Below are positions 9,307 through 17,424 of a stretch of 37,375 nt of DNA, in pieces (positions within the stretch are counted from its first letter, which is position 1; each line of letters begins with the position of its first letter). A program made the translations under genes and the position numbers. The stretch lies in NCBI RefSeq assembly GCF_900108085.1, contig NZ_FNVR01000006.1:141652-179026 (forward strand). Direction: 5' to 3'. The notes beneath the pieces were generated by a model. That model was not told the origin of the DNA. It searched no databases and saw only the letters and a program-made list of their open reading frames with translations. Source of the DNA: Algoriphagus boritolerans DSM 17298 = JCM 18970. Its GTDB lineage: Bacteria > Bacteroidota > Bacteroidia > Cytophagales > Cyclobacteriaceae.

Positions 9307-9331
9307 AAGCTTTCGTCTACGCAAGCTTTTT
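9307..9331 (+). terminator. weak intrinsic terminator candidate after the sulfatase
   Basis: AAGCTT, a 10-base loop, AAGCTT and a run of five T. The stem is only 6 bp and each arm is itself a palindrome, so the call is weak. It lies 64 bases after the sulfatase stop. Confidence 0.3.
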
Positions 9332-9671
9332 GGGCATAGGAATATAAAGTACTGAAATAGAATAAAATAAAGGCAGTGCCAATAAAGTGTATATATTTCA
9401 ATACTCTATATTTTAGATGATTTTGGGTTCGACACGGCATTACCCAAACATAAATTTATTTTTTGAGATTTCTGGTAAATATGACCTTTTGGGCTGAATT
9501 TGTATTGATTGACCACGGGTTCTCTTCGAATCCGAACCTCTTGAAAAAAACACCACAAATATTCCGGATCAAATCGAATATCATTCTAAAAATATGTGTA
9601 GACGCAAAGATGCCCGTTGAAAGAATTTTGGTATAAACCGGGCGGATACACGTCCACAGACGACGGTCCAC

Positions 9672-9689
9672 TGTCCGATAGCTATCGGA
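9672..9689. repeat. 18-bp perfect palindrome
   Basis: GTCCGATAGCTATCGGAC is a perfect palindrome. Palindromes with the core CCGATAGCTATCGG are frequent between genes in Cytophagales. The related TCCCGAT/ATCGGGA hairpin occurs at 19662 in this window. Confidence 0.7.
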
Positions 9690-9776
9690 CTACAGTAATG
9701 TTAAACTAGTGATCTAGCCATTCTTTATTTGGCTACCTGCAGATATCCGAACACACCTATTCTAAAATCTCCCTTC

Positions 9777-9826
9777 GAAAAGAAATACCCCTCATTGGGG
9801 AAGTATTATACCCATTTCGTCCTAAG
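9777..9826 (+). promoter_or_regulatory. six-copy 50-bp element, copy A
   Basis: This is the first of six ungapped copies. Shared pattern: GAAAA or GGAAAG; then, 18 bases from its start, TT; then exactly 19 bases; then invariant TTCGTCC with a downstream A/G-rich tetramer such as TAAG. Here TTCGTCC is at 9816-9822. This copy has CCCC-TCATT-GGGG in place of the usual first half-site TTCGGAC. It lies 300 bases upstream of the SDR gene at 10126, the longest distance of the six. Confidence 0.7.
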
Positions 9827-10125
9827 TCATAGCAATGAAAATTTTTGACTTATTAGTTTACTCTAATTATTTATGGCTAAGCATTGAAATTCCTTCATAA
9901 ATACAAAAACCCAAATTTGATAATACGCTATTCTGACAGTAGACGAATATACCCTTGATTTTGGGCTGGGAGACCGAAGTCGGAAGACCGAAGAAGTCCA
10001 AGAATTGGCATTCACTAGTTCATTTGAACTTCGAAGTAAGCTACTGGCCAAGTTCCGTATATCCATAAACCCAAATAATGAATTCAGTTAAAAACTTTCA
10101 ATTTTTCTTAAAATGAGAGGCAATC

Positions 10126-10887
10126 ATGACAGATAAAGTCGCATTGATAACAGGTGCCAGCAGTGGCATAGGCAGAGCAACAGCACTTGCTTTTGCTAGA
10201 AAAGGTGCAAACGTAGTAGTAGCTGCCAGAAGAGCAGCAGAACTCGATGAATTGGTAAAGGAAATTGAAGCAATTGGTGGAAAAGCAAGTGCAATTGTTA
10301 CCGATGTTTCAAAAGCTACTGAGGTGGAGCGCATGGTGACCCATGCTATCAAGGTATTTGGGCGGATTGACTATGCTGTGAACAATGCCGGTATAGAAGG
10401 TAATTTTGGCAGTGTAACCGACCTTTTGGAAGCAGATTGGGATCAGGTGATGGACATCAACCTCAAAGGTGTATTCCTCTGCATGAAGTATGAAGCCAGA
10501 GCCATGCTTGGTGCTGCCAATGGCGGGGCCATAGTGAATATTGGTTCTGTCAATTCTTTCCTGGGTTTTCCAACCGGCTCCGCTTATGTCACCTCTAAGC
10601 ATGGCTTGATTGGACTGACTTCAAGTGTTTCGGCCGAATTGGGTCCAAAGGGAATTCGGGTAAATCTGTTATGCCCGGGAGTGGTGGATACACCCATGCA
10701 CCGACGATTGCGGGGAATCGCGGGAGATGATTTGTATGACAAGGGCTTGCTCCCTACGGTTCACTTGCAAAGAGCTGCCCAACCTGAGGAAATCGCCAAA
10801 TCCATTGTATTCCTTTGTTCTGATGACTCAAGTTATATTACAGGATCCACCCTGCTCGCGGATGGAGGACTGACGCTCACTTTATAA
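10126..10887 (+). CDS. short-chain dehydrogenase/reductase (SDR)
   Basis: Classical cytoplasmic SDR of 253 residues, NAD(P)H-dependent. The Rossmann cofactor motif TGASSGIG is at 9-16, NNAG at 86-89 and the catalytic tetrad is Asn112, Ser141, Tyr154 and Lys158 (YVTSK). AARR after beta-2 hints at NADP preference, an inference only. The length and the C-terminal SSYITGSTLLADGG fit the glucose-1-dehydrogenase/3-oxoacyl-ACP-reductase branch. The substrate is unknown. An NAD-dependent epimerase-like gene follows after 38 bases, then a Tat-exported DinB-fold protein after 5 bases, so the three probably form an operon. The six-copy element and a promoter-like sequence lie in the gap upstream. Confidence 0.93.
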   Translation: MTDKVALITGASSGIGRATALAFARKGANVVVAARRAAELDELVKEIEAIGGKASAIVTDVSKATEVERMVTHAIKVFGRIDYAVNNAGIEGNFGSVTDLLEADWDQVMDINLKGVFLCMKYEARAMLGAANGGAIVNIGSVNSFLGFPTGSAYVTSKHGLIGLTSSVSAELGPKGIRVNLLCPGVVDTPMHRRLRGIAGDDLYDKGLLPTVHLQRAAQPEEIAKSIVFLCSDDSSYITGSTLLADGGLTLTL

Positions 10888-10925
10888 TTATTTCAATTTT
10901 TAATCAATTCTAAATAAAAAAAGCC

Positions 10926-11864
10926 ATGAAAACAGTAGGTATCATCGGAGGCTCCGGCTTTATCGGAAGCTTCAACACTCAAAAATTTTTAAATGAAGGA
11001 TACCAAGTAAAAGTATCTACCACAGACCTTTCCAAAAAGGAAAAGTATGAACATTTGCTCAGCCTCAAAAATGCTGAGAATCTTGAAATCGCTCAATTGG
11101 ATGTGGAAAACAAACAGGAGCTTCTGGATTTTTTGAAAGACTGTGAAATAGTCATACACGGAGGAACTCCATTCCAATTGGATGTGAAAGACCTTCAGAA
11201 AGAACTGTTTGACCCGACCATCAAGGGTACCGAAAACTTCTTGGAAGCAGTTCTTAAGACTCCCGAAATTGAAAAAGTCATATTCATTGCATCTGTGGCG
11301 GCTTACAACACTAGCTTTCCATTCTTACCTGCAGGAAAAAAAGCCGGTGAGCAAATCACCGAAGAAGATGCTCCATTTATGAGTGAAGAAGGCATTCCTT
11401 ATGCCCAGGCTAAGTTTATCGCCAATCAGGCCGTCAATAAATTCATTGCCGACCACCCGGATTTAAGTTTTGAAATTACATCAGTTTCACCGACGGGTGT
11501 GATGGGAAAATCTCTGTCAAATCGACAGGATTCCACTTCAACAGGGATACAGTTTCTGTTTAAAAATAAAATTGCCCCCAACCCATTTATACAAATGATC
11601 TATGACATGGATGTATTGTGGGCATTGGTAGATGTAGAAGATGTTGCCGATGCGATTTTCAAAGCAGCGACAACCAAAAACATCCATGGGAAAAACTACC
11701 TCCTGTCAGGGGAAAGTTACAGAGTCTCAGATGTGACCTTGATGCTTAACAACCAACCTCCAATAGGCAAGCCTGAAATTGTTTACAGTTCTGCTTTAGT
11801 AGAAAAAGACTTGGGAATAGCATTTAAGCCTGTGAGCATTCCTTTGAACAACTATTCCTCCTAA
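10926..11864 (+). CDS. NAD-dependent epimerase/dehydratase (extended SDR)
   Basis: Extended SDR of 312 residues. The dinucleotide motif GGSGFIG (8-14) opens the Rossmann fold, IASVAAY holds the likely catalytic serine and Tyr159/Lys163 form the YxxxK pair (YAQAK). VSPTGVMG matches the segment after the active site in dihydroflavonol-reductase-like members, and VDVEDVADAIFKA is the usual C-terminal signature of NAD-dependent epimerases. The true substrate, a sugar nucleotide or a small carbonyl compound, cannot be told. The next gene starts 5 bases after the stop. Confidence 0.9.
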   Translation: MKTVGIIGGSGFIGSFNTQKFLNEGYQVKVSTTDLSKKEKYEHLLSLKNAENLEIAQLDVENKQELLDFLKDCEIVIHGGTPFQLDVKDLQKELFDPTIKGTENFLEAVLKTPEIEKVIFIASVAAYNTSFPFLPAGKKAGEQITEEDAPFMSEEGIPYAQAKFIANQAVNKFIADHPDLSFEITSVSPTGVMGKSLSNRQDSTSTGIQFLFKNKIAPNPFIQMIYDMDVLWALVDVEDVADAIFKAATTKNIHGKNYLLSGESYRVSDVTLMLNNQPPIGKPEIVYSSALVEKDLGIAFKPVSIPLNNYSS

Positions 11865-11869
11865 TCACA

Positions 11870-12517
11870 ATGAAAGGCATCAATCCTTCTAGTCGCAGAG
11901 ATTTCATGAAATCTGCTGCGGTCATTACCTCAGGCACACTTGGTCTTTCTATGATTACCAACCCGATCCAGGCCTCAGAATTTCCTGTCGAAAATCGGAT
12001 CAATGTGATGGGTCCCAGAGATGGTTTTTCACTTCATATCGGAACTTTGCTATCCATGATGACCTGGATGCGGGATGTGATTTTGATGCCTGTAAGAGGG
12101 ATGAGTGTGGATCAATTGGATTTCTTACTGGATGAAAACTCTAACTCCATTGGCGCCATGCTGCTCCATTTGGCCGCTACGGAACGGTTTTATCAGGTCC
12201 ATACTTTCGAGGGAAAGGATTTTAGCAAGAAAGATTTAGATCGCTTTGACGTCGCAATGAATCTTGGTAATGAGGCCCGAAAAACCATCAAAGGAAATAA
12301 CCTGGATTTTTATTTAAGTGCATTGGAAGAAGTCCGGGAAAATACTATCCGAGAATTCAAGAAAAGGGATGACGAATGGTTAATGAGTGTCGATGAGGAA
12401 TGGCCTTGGGGTCCGACCAATAATTACTGCAAGTGGTTCCATGTCTGCGAACATGAGTCCAACCACAACGGGCAATTCAAATACATCAAAAGCCGGCTGC
12501 CAAGCAAGCGAACCTAA
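11870..12517 (+). CDS. Tat-exported DinB-superfamily protein
   Basis: A 215-residue protein with a twin-arginine signal (SSRRDFMKSAAVITSG, Arg9-Arg10), implying export folded, usually with cofactor. The mature part fits the DinB four-helix fold: His100 in AMLLHLAATERFY and an HxxxH pair at His195/His199 in HVCEHESNHNGQ form the expected metal triad, with His191 nearby. DinB-fold enzymes include metal-dependent thiol transferases and hydrolases, usually cytoplasmic, so export is unusual. It lies 5 bases after the epimerase gene and is probably co-transcribed. The metal and substrate are unknown. Confidence 0.82.
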   Translation: MKGINPSSRRDFMKSAAVITSGTLGLSMITNPIQASEFPVENRINVMGPRDGFSLHIGTLLSMMTWMRDVILMPVRGMSVDQLDFLLDENSNSIGAMLLHLAATERFYQVHTFEGKDFSKKDLDRFDVAMNLGNEARKTIKGNNLDFYLSALEEVRENTIREFKKRDDEWLMSVDEEWPWGPTNNYCKWFHVCEHESNHNGQFKYIKSRLPSKRT

Positions 12518-12602
12518 GGAAAGGAAGGTATCTGTCGGCCTGGCAAAAAGGAGTGAGTGAATGGAAAACCCTTTACCAAACTTGGTTTACCTATAATAAG
12601 AA

Positions 12603-13508
12603 ATGAATCAAACCGTAATGAAAACAGCCATTTACCTGATCCTCATTTTTTCAATATTTCTATCCTCCTGTTCCAAAAAGCTGACAGACCTTCAGGATTT
12701 ATCGCCTGAACAACAAACTTCTGCTTACAAAGTAGTGAGGGACGCTTCCTACGGTTCGGATGCGGAACAGGTGATGGACGTTTACCTTTCCCAAAAGGCA
12801 AAATCCTTTGGTAAGCGAAACTTTACCGTTGTTTTCATTCATGGAGGAGGCTATTATTTCAGCGACAAAAGTCAGGAGGAAAGGTACATTGAACCTTACC
12901 TGAGGAAAGGCTTGAATGTCGTCAATCTCAATTACCGCTTGAAAAGAGGAATTCCCTTAGCCACAAGTGACTTGACCAATGCTCTGAATTATCTTGAAGC
13001 CAACAATACTAAATATGGATTGAATTTGGACAATGTGATTGTGACCGGTTTTTCTGCCGGGGCGCATATTGCAACCAATGTTGGCTTTGCGCAAAATAAT
13101 CCCGAGTATCCCAATCGACTCGATAAAGGAATCACGATCAAAGGCATCATCAATTTTTCGGGTCCCGTGGATGGAGTGGATGTGGTGGAACGGGTTTTTA
13201 CCGATCATGAGAATGACCAGTTCAAAGCGGTGGGAAAGGCCCTGTTCTCTTCCGAAGGGTATGAATCAAAAGAGAACATCGCCATCTACGAACCTATCAC
13301 CTATTTTGATCCAAACGACCCACCCATTTTTCTCTGGCAAGGAGGCTTGGATGATCAGATTCCGCCAGTGACTTTTGAACGGTTTGTTCCTATGATGAGA
13401 AAGGGGAAAGATGTTAGAATTATTATTCCCACCGGAAAACACAGCCCAAATCAGGAGGAGTTTGAAAAGGCTTATATTGAGCTATTTAAGTTTTTGGATT
13501 TATTATAA
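12603..13508 (+). CDS. alpha/beta-hydrolase esterase, lipoprotein
   Basis: Envelope esterase or lipase-like enzyme of 301 residues in the HGGG (hormone-sensitive-lipase/BD-FAE-like) group. The oxyanion motif HGGG is at 80-83, the nucleophile elbow GFSAGA has Ser151, the acid is probably Asp250 or Asp251 in GGLDDQIPP and His280 in GKHSPN completes the triad. Lipobox LSSC puts Cys23 at the lipid anchor. The ATG at 12618 gives a more compact signal peptide (MKTAIYLILIFSIFLSSC) and may be the true start; neither has a clear ribosome site. Ester substrate unknown. The stub of a DmpA-like peptidase follows after 9 bases. Confidence 0.9.
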   Translation: MNQTVMKTAIYLILIFSIFLSSCSKKLTDLQDLSPEQQTSAYKVVRDASYGSDAEQVMDVYLSQKAKSFGKRNFTVVFIHGGGYYFSDKSQEERYIEPYLRKGLNVVNLNYRLKRGIPLATSDLTNALNYLEANNTKYGLNLDNVIVTGFSAGAHIATNVGFAQNNPEYPNRLDKGITIKGIINFSGPVDGVDVVERVFTDHENDQFKAVGKALFSSEGYESKENIAIYEPITYFDPNDPPIFLWQGGLDDQIPPVTFERFVPMMRKGKDVRIIIPTGKHSPNQEEFEKAYIELFKFLDLL

Positions 13509-13517
13509 AGACCCGCT

Positions 13518-13643
13518 ATGAAAAGAGCAATTGTCCTTCTGATTCTTATTTTCAATTTTTCATTTGCCTTCGCCCAAAAACCACGCGCCAGAGATTTAGG
13601 CCTTCCATTCAGCGGAACCACGGGTCCATACAACGCAATATAA
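13518..13643 (+). pseudogene. N-terminal stub of a DmpA/P1-type (S58) aminopeptidase
   Basis: A 41-codon frame encodes a signal peptide (MKRAIVLLILIFNFSFAFAQ) followed by KPRARDLGLPFSGTTGPYNAI and a stop. RARDLG-P-F-GT-GP-NAI is the characteristic beginning of the DmpA family (L-aminopeptidase/D-esterase), which normally continues TDV and runs about 350 residues. The match ends at the stop, and the next 108 bases encode nothing family-like, so all but the start has been lost. The next gene begins just downstream. Confidence 0.75.
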
Positions 13644-13784
13644 TCGGTTAAATGAATGAACTTGGATAAATCTCTAGAATCAGAAGGGGAATAATGCATT
13701 CCACATTCAGGAAAAAATGAAACATCTGTCTAGTTTGATTTCTTTTCGTCAATGAACAATTCAATTGAGCAAACTCAAAATAAA

Positions 13785-16241
13785 ATGCGATACCAAAAAC
13801 CTACCCTTGTCCTCCTTATTTTTTCAGCCTACGCCCAACTTCTCATAGTAAGTAATGCTTCCGCACAATGGACCAACCGCTACCCCAAACTTGCTGACTT
13901 CGGCCATCATGTTTACCTGGAGCAGCATGAGCTCCCGATTCTTGCTTTTGGACCCACCGACCCGGCACCCGCACCGGATGGAAAACACCTCGCCATAGCT
14001 GCCCGAGGGTGGATTTGGAATCTGAATCTGGAGACTGGATCGGCTGTCAGATTAACCCAAGGACCGGGAATAGACTCAAGGCCACGCTGGTCTCCTGACG
14101 GTAAATTTCTAGCATTCGTTCGCGATGAAGGAAAAAATACCGCAATCATTGTTCGGGAACTGCCAAGTGGACAAGAAACAAGGATTGATACCGATGCGAT
14201 CGAATTGGATCCCGAATTCTCTTCTGACGGGGAATGGCTCTACTACACCTCAGGAGTCAGCGGTTCGCTTAATCTCCGACGCCGTCACCTTACCTCAGGA
14301 GCAGACGAACAGCTCACAGAACTATCCCAAGTAGAGCGAAACGCTCGAAGACTGGCCAAAAATGATGGCCTCATGTATCTACATGCAAGTGGGTCTCACC
14401 GGGTACTTCGAATCAAAGACTTTAAGACCGGAACCGATACAATCGCACTTGCCCAGACATTGACCTATCGCTTTACAGCTGACGCTCACCCCATTCAAAA
14501 TCTAATCGTTTATAGTGCTCCTATTGACAATGCACACCACCTTTGGACCATGGATCTCCATGATTCAAGGGTGAAGCACCGACTCACTGAGGGTGATCCT
14601 TTCGCCATAACACCGGCCTTCAGCACGGATGGCAATCAGATTTATTTCGTTGAACTGGACAAAAACCGTCAGTTTCGCCTGATGCGGATTTCCACCTACG
14701 GTGGCTCGCCTGAAGAAGTGAAAATTTCGAATTGGAATCTGGGAGAAGCAACCGGAACACTGAATGTAAACGTGAACGATCCTGCCGGGAAACCAATCAC
14801 AGCTCGTGTCTCAATCGTTCGGGAGGATGGCAATCCCGTAGCTTTCCATGAAGATGCTACGGTCTTCGATCCGCAGACAGGTCGTCATTATTTTTACCTG
14901 GAAGGAGAATCCCAATTCAATCTTCCTGTCGGCAACTATCGGGTGACAGCAGTTCGCGGACCAATGACCCCGATGGCAGAATCATCCGTAGCAATCAAGG
15001 AAAATAATCCCTCAACTACCACGCTTACGTTGACTCCCCTCTGGAATGCTGCGGATGCAGGATACGTCTCCGCTGATCATCACGTGCATCTGAATGGTGA
15101 CGGGCATCACCGCGCCACCCATGAAAATGCCCTTCGTGCGATGGCGGGAGAAGATCTTGATTTACTCGCCCCTATGTCGTGGAACCACTGGGAGCGAAGA
15201 ATTGATGCCCCGATTTTAGGCAAAGAAACAATCAAAGACGGACGGATTGTCGTCCAAAGCCAGGAAGTACGATCACATTTCCATGGACATGTGGGCTTAC
15301 TCGGTGCGAAAGAACCTTTTGCACCCTGGTTTTGGGGACCGACCAATCCAAAACTGGGCGACCCGGATCGAAGTAATGGCGAGGTACTGGATTTTGCTGA
15401 CCGGACCGGGGCTTTCACTACTTATGTGCACCCCATCAGCGATGATTCCGATCCCTTCGACCAGTTGGATGAAGGACCCATTCCCATCGAGCTAATCTCC
15501 GATGCCGTCTTGGCTGAACGCATCGGTTTGGAAATGGTATGTGCCTGGACTAGCCCTTTGGGAAACAGTCACGTTTGGTATCGACTGCTCAATATCGGGC
15601 GACCGGTGGCAGCCATGTCGGGAACGGACATGTGGGTGGATTTCCATCGGACAATGGCAGTAGGCACCGGCCGAAATTATGTGCAGCTAGATGGAAAGGA
15701 AATCACTTCCGCATCGATTCTCGAAGCGGCAATGGCAGGAAAAGGATTTGTGACTACGGGTCCCGCTTTACTTTTCCAAGTGGGACAAAATGCTAAACCG
15801 GGAGATGTGGTCGCAAGTGGCCGACAAAATTGGGAAGCTACCCTTGCCGGAACTAATGACGTCGATGTGGTGGAGCTTGTGGTCAACGGTGTAGTAGTCG
15901 AGAAATTAGCAGGAATAAAAGCAGGAGAAACCCGACAATACAAAGGTCAAGTAAACCTCCCTGTGGGCGGTTGGGTAGCGATCCGTGCTTACACCAGCGA
16001 GCTGAAAGAAGACACTTGGCCGACTATGCATGCTCGTCCATTTGCTCACAGCTCACCCATCTGGATCGATTCCATCGGAAGCACCGATCCAACTTCCCGC
16101 AAGGCAGCAGCAGCGGATCTTATTCGGGCAATCGACGCTTCGGAAAGAATCGCAAAGGCTGCTTACGGTGAAGTCGAGATGAACCGAATGATGACTCGAT
16201 TTGAAGAAGCGAGGAAAAGACTTAGGGAGCTGTTAGAATAG
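13785..16241 (+). CDS. secreted propeller plus CehA/McbA-type metallohydrolase
   Basis: A large secreted protein (818 residues from the ATG at 13785, 829 from 13752). The later ATG places the signal peptide sensibly (ending SNASAQW). The first half is a beta-propeller of TolB/PD40 repeats, e.g. DSRPRWSPDGKFLAFVRD and DPEFSSDGEWLYYTSG. A short carboxypeptidase-regulatory-like domain follows (TARVSIVREDGNPVAF). The C-terminal half resembles CehA/McbA-type PHP-fold metallohydrolases: ADHHVHLNGDGHH (Asp442-His446 in long numbering), MSWNHW, HFHGHVG, YVHPISD and SGTDMWVDFH supply metal ligands. CehA and McbA cleave aryl carbamates, but most relatives are uncharacterised, so the substrate is open. 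The stop codon abuts a palindromic repeat. Confidence 0.87.
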   Translation: MRYQKPTLVLLIFSAYAQLLIVSNASAQWTNRYPKLADFGHHVYLEQHELPILAFGPTDPAPAPDGKHLAIAARGWIWNLNLETGSAVRLTQGPGIDSRPRWSPDGKFLAFVRDEGKNTAIIVRELPSGQETRIDTDAIELDPEFSSDGEWLYYTSGVSGSLNLRRRHLTSGADEQLTELSQVERNARRLAKNDGLMYLHASGSHRVLRIKDFKTGTDTIALAQTLTYRFTADAHPIQNLIVYSAPIDNAHHLWTMDLHDSRVKHRLTEGDPFAITPAFSTDGNQIYFVELDKNRQFRLMRISTYGGSPEEVKISNWNLGEATGTLNVNVNDPAGKPITARVSIVREDGNPVAFHEDATVFDPQTGRHYFYLEGESQFNLPVGNYRVTAVRGPMTPMAESSVAIKENNPSTTTLTLTPLWNAADAGYVSADHHVHLNGDGHHRATHENALRAMAGEDLDLLAPMSWNHWERRIDAPILGKETIKDGRIVVQSQEVRSHFHGHVGLLGAKEPFAPWFWGPTNPKLGDPDRSNGEVLDFADRTGAFTTYVHPISDDSDPFDQLDEGPIPIELISDAVLAERIGLEMVCAWTSPLGNSHVWYRLLNIGRPVAAMSGTDMWVDFHRTMAVGTGRNYVQLDGKEITSASILEAAMAGKGFVTTGPALLFQVGQNAKPGDVVASGRQNWEATLAGTNDVDVVELVVNGVVVEKLAGIKAGETRQYKGQVNLPVGGWVAIRAYTSELKEDTWPTMHARPFAHSSPIWIDSIGSTDPTSRKAAAADLIRAIDASERIAKAAYGEVEMNRMMTRFEEARKRLRELLE

Positions 16242-16408
16242 TCCCTTTTGGGACTTGATATGGGTAGATCAAACAATTAACCCAATCCGTGCCTTTGGGT
16301 ACGGTAAATATGAGAAACCTTACAGCATTACAAATTATCTGGCGCACCTAAAGGCACGCTGTCTTTTCCTCTTATTCTATATTCTGCTAATATTTTGTCC
16401 CTGACGGG
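16241..16408. repeat. long palindromic repeat, copy 1
   Basis: About 168 bp, starting GTCCC-TTTT-GGGAC TTGATATGGGTAGA and ending TTTTGTCCCTGACGGG, with inner arms CCGTGCCTTTGGGTACGG and GCGCACCTAAAGGCACGC. The ends are complementary, so the whole unit can fold into one long imperfect hairpin. A same-orientation copy lies at 23530-23703. Units of this design are scattered through many Bacteroidota genomes. This copy begins on the last base of the preceding gene's stop codon. Confidence 0.85.
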
Positions 16409-16447
16409 TGGGCATTAATTCTTGAAATTCTAAATTACTCGATTGAT

Positions 16448-17176
16448 ATGTTCAGGTTCCTTCGCAAAATCCGCCAAAAGCTCCTTCTGGAAAATAAAAT
16501 CAGCGACTATCTCAAGTACGGGATTGGTGAAATTTTTTTGGTAGTCATCGGAATATTGATTGCCCTTCAGATCAATACCTGGAATGAAAACAGAAAACTT
16601 GACCAGCAGGAAATATCTTACCTCAATAGATTGATCCAAGAGAACAAAAGTGAAATCCTCACTTTCAAGGCAGAAATTGAGCAACTGAAAAATAATAATG
16701 AGAAAATTACAAACCTGAGTCTTGCATTCAAAAATGAGAATAGCAGTGATTCACTTCTTGTCCTCAGTGCAAGGGAATTTATGATATATGGCTCCCTTTA
16801 TCCCCGTTTCAATCCTTCTATTTCCACCTATGAGGGCTTATCCAGTACAGGAAACCTAGGTGTCATAAAGGACACCTAATTACGAGACCAAATTGTCAAA
16901 CACTACCAAAGTTACCAAGCCGTGGAATGGGATTACAAGATCAATACTGATTGGGCTATGCCCATTGATGCTCCGCTATTTATCCAAACAAATGCCCTAA
17001 TTTTTGATACAACCCTGACTTCATCCCTTTTCCCAGAAGAATAAGACGAAAAACTGACTAATGAACTAAGATCAAATCGAGAAATCTATCTGCGAAATGC
17101 AGCCCTTCATTATTGGATCAATAAAGACTGTACGATCATGCTCCAACGAATAAAGGGGAAACTTCATCCCTCGTAA
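16448..17176 (+). pseudogene. DUF6090-type membrane protein with two in-frame stops
   Basis: The frame stays open in register for 242 codons except for TAA at 16877-16879 and TAA at 17042-17044. The total matches the 245-250 residues of its intact relatives. The start MFRFLRKIRQKLLLENKI, the membrane segment GIGEIFLVVIGILIALQINT (about 25-45) and the post-stop part LRDQIVKHYQSYQAVEWDYK are family-like. With no frameshift and otherwise good codons, decay looks recent. The intact first part would give a 143-residue truncated protein keeping the membrane helix. Promoters are not evident; the palindromic repeat lies 40 bases upstream. Confidence 0.85.
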
Positions 17177-17276
17177 AGATTCTTGAGGAGACTATCAAAA
17201 CGAAGGGCTAAGTGATAGTTCGACATTAGCTTTTAGACTCCTGATATTTGCAAAAGTTTCGCTCCTGATAATCCCG

Positions 17277-17326
17277 GAAAAGTAATCCCCCTCATTCGGG
17301 AAGAAATCCATGCAGTTCGTCCTAAG
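17277..17326 (+). promoter_or_regulatory. six-copy 50-bp element, copy B
   Basis: GAAAAGTAAT at 17277, first half-site TTCGGGA at 17295, TTCGTCC at 17316-17322, then TAAG. CCCCT before the first half-site can pair with AGGGG after the last. It ends 99 bases before the permease start and also follows the DUF6090 pseudogene by 100 bases. Confidence 0.75.
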
Positions 17327-17424
17327 GGGAGGCGCTGTGGCTTTTGATTTTTTTATCTTTTCAATCACCTGCTAAATCAACTTTTAATGAAAAAACGGTT
17401 TGAGCCGCTCTTTTTAAAATTAAT

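Larger units (their letters stand above)
9244..10125. other. 882-bp gap without a convincing gene
   Basis: No frame gives a plausible protein; the longest reading frames are AT-rich minus-strand chance ORFs of about 70 codons without recognisable motifs. The gap contains the weak terminator at 9307, the 18-bp palindrome at 9672, copy A of the six-copy element at 9777, a promoter-like pair (TTTG at 9844-9847, 20 bases, TATTTATG at 9868-9875), and a simple repeat of GACCGAAG at 9971-9993. It could be the scar of a lost gene or house a small RNA. Confidence 0.6.

Noticed and set aside
9456..9671. Minus-strand ORF of 71 codons in the long gap
   Set aside because: No recognisable domain, no signal and no sensible neighbour; AT-rich chance frame.
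13710..13751. Possible seventh element ending TTCGTC before the CehA-like gene
   Set aside because: GGAAAA is 35, not 39, bases before it and the last C is replaced by A.
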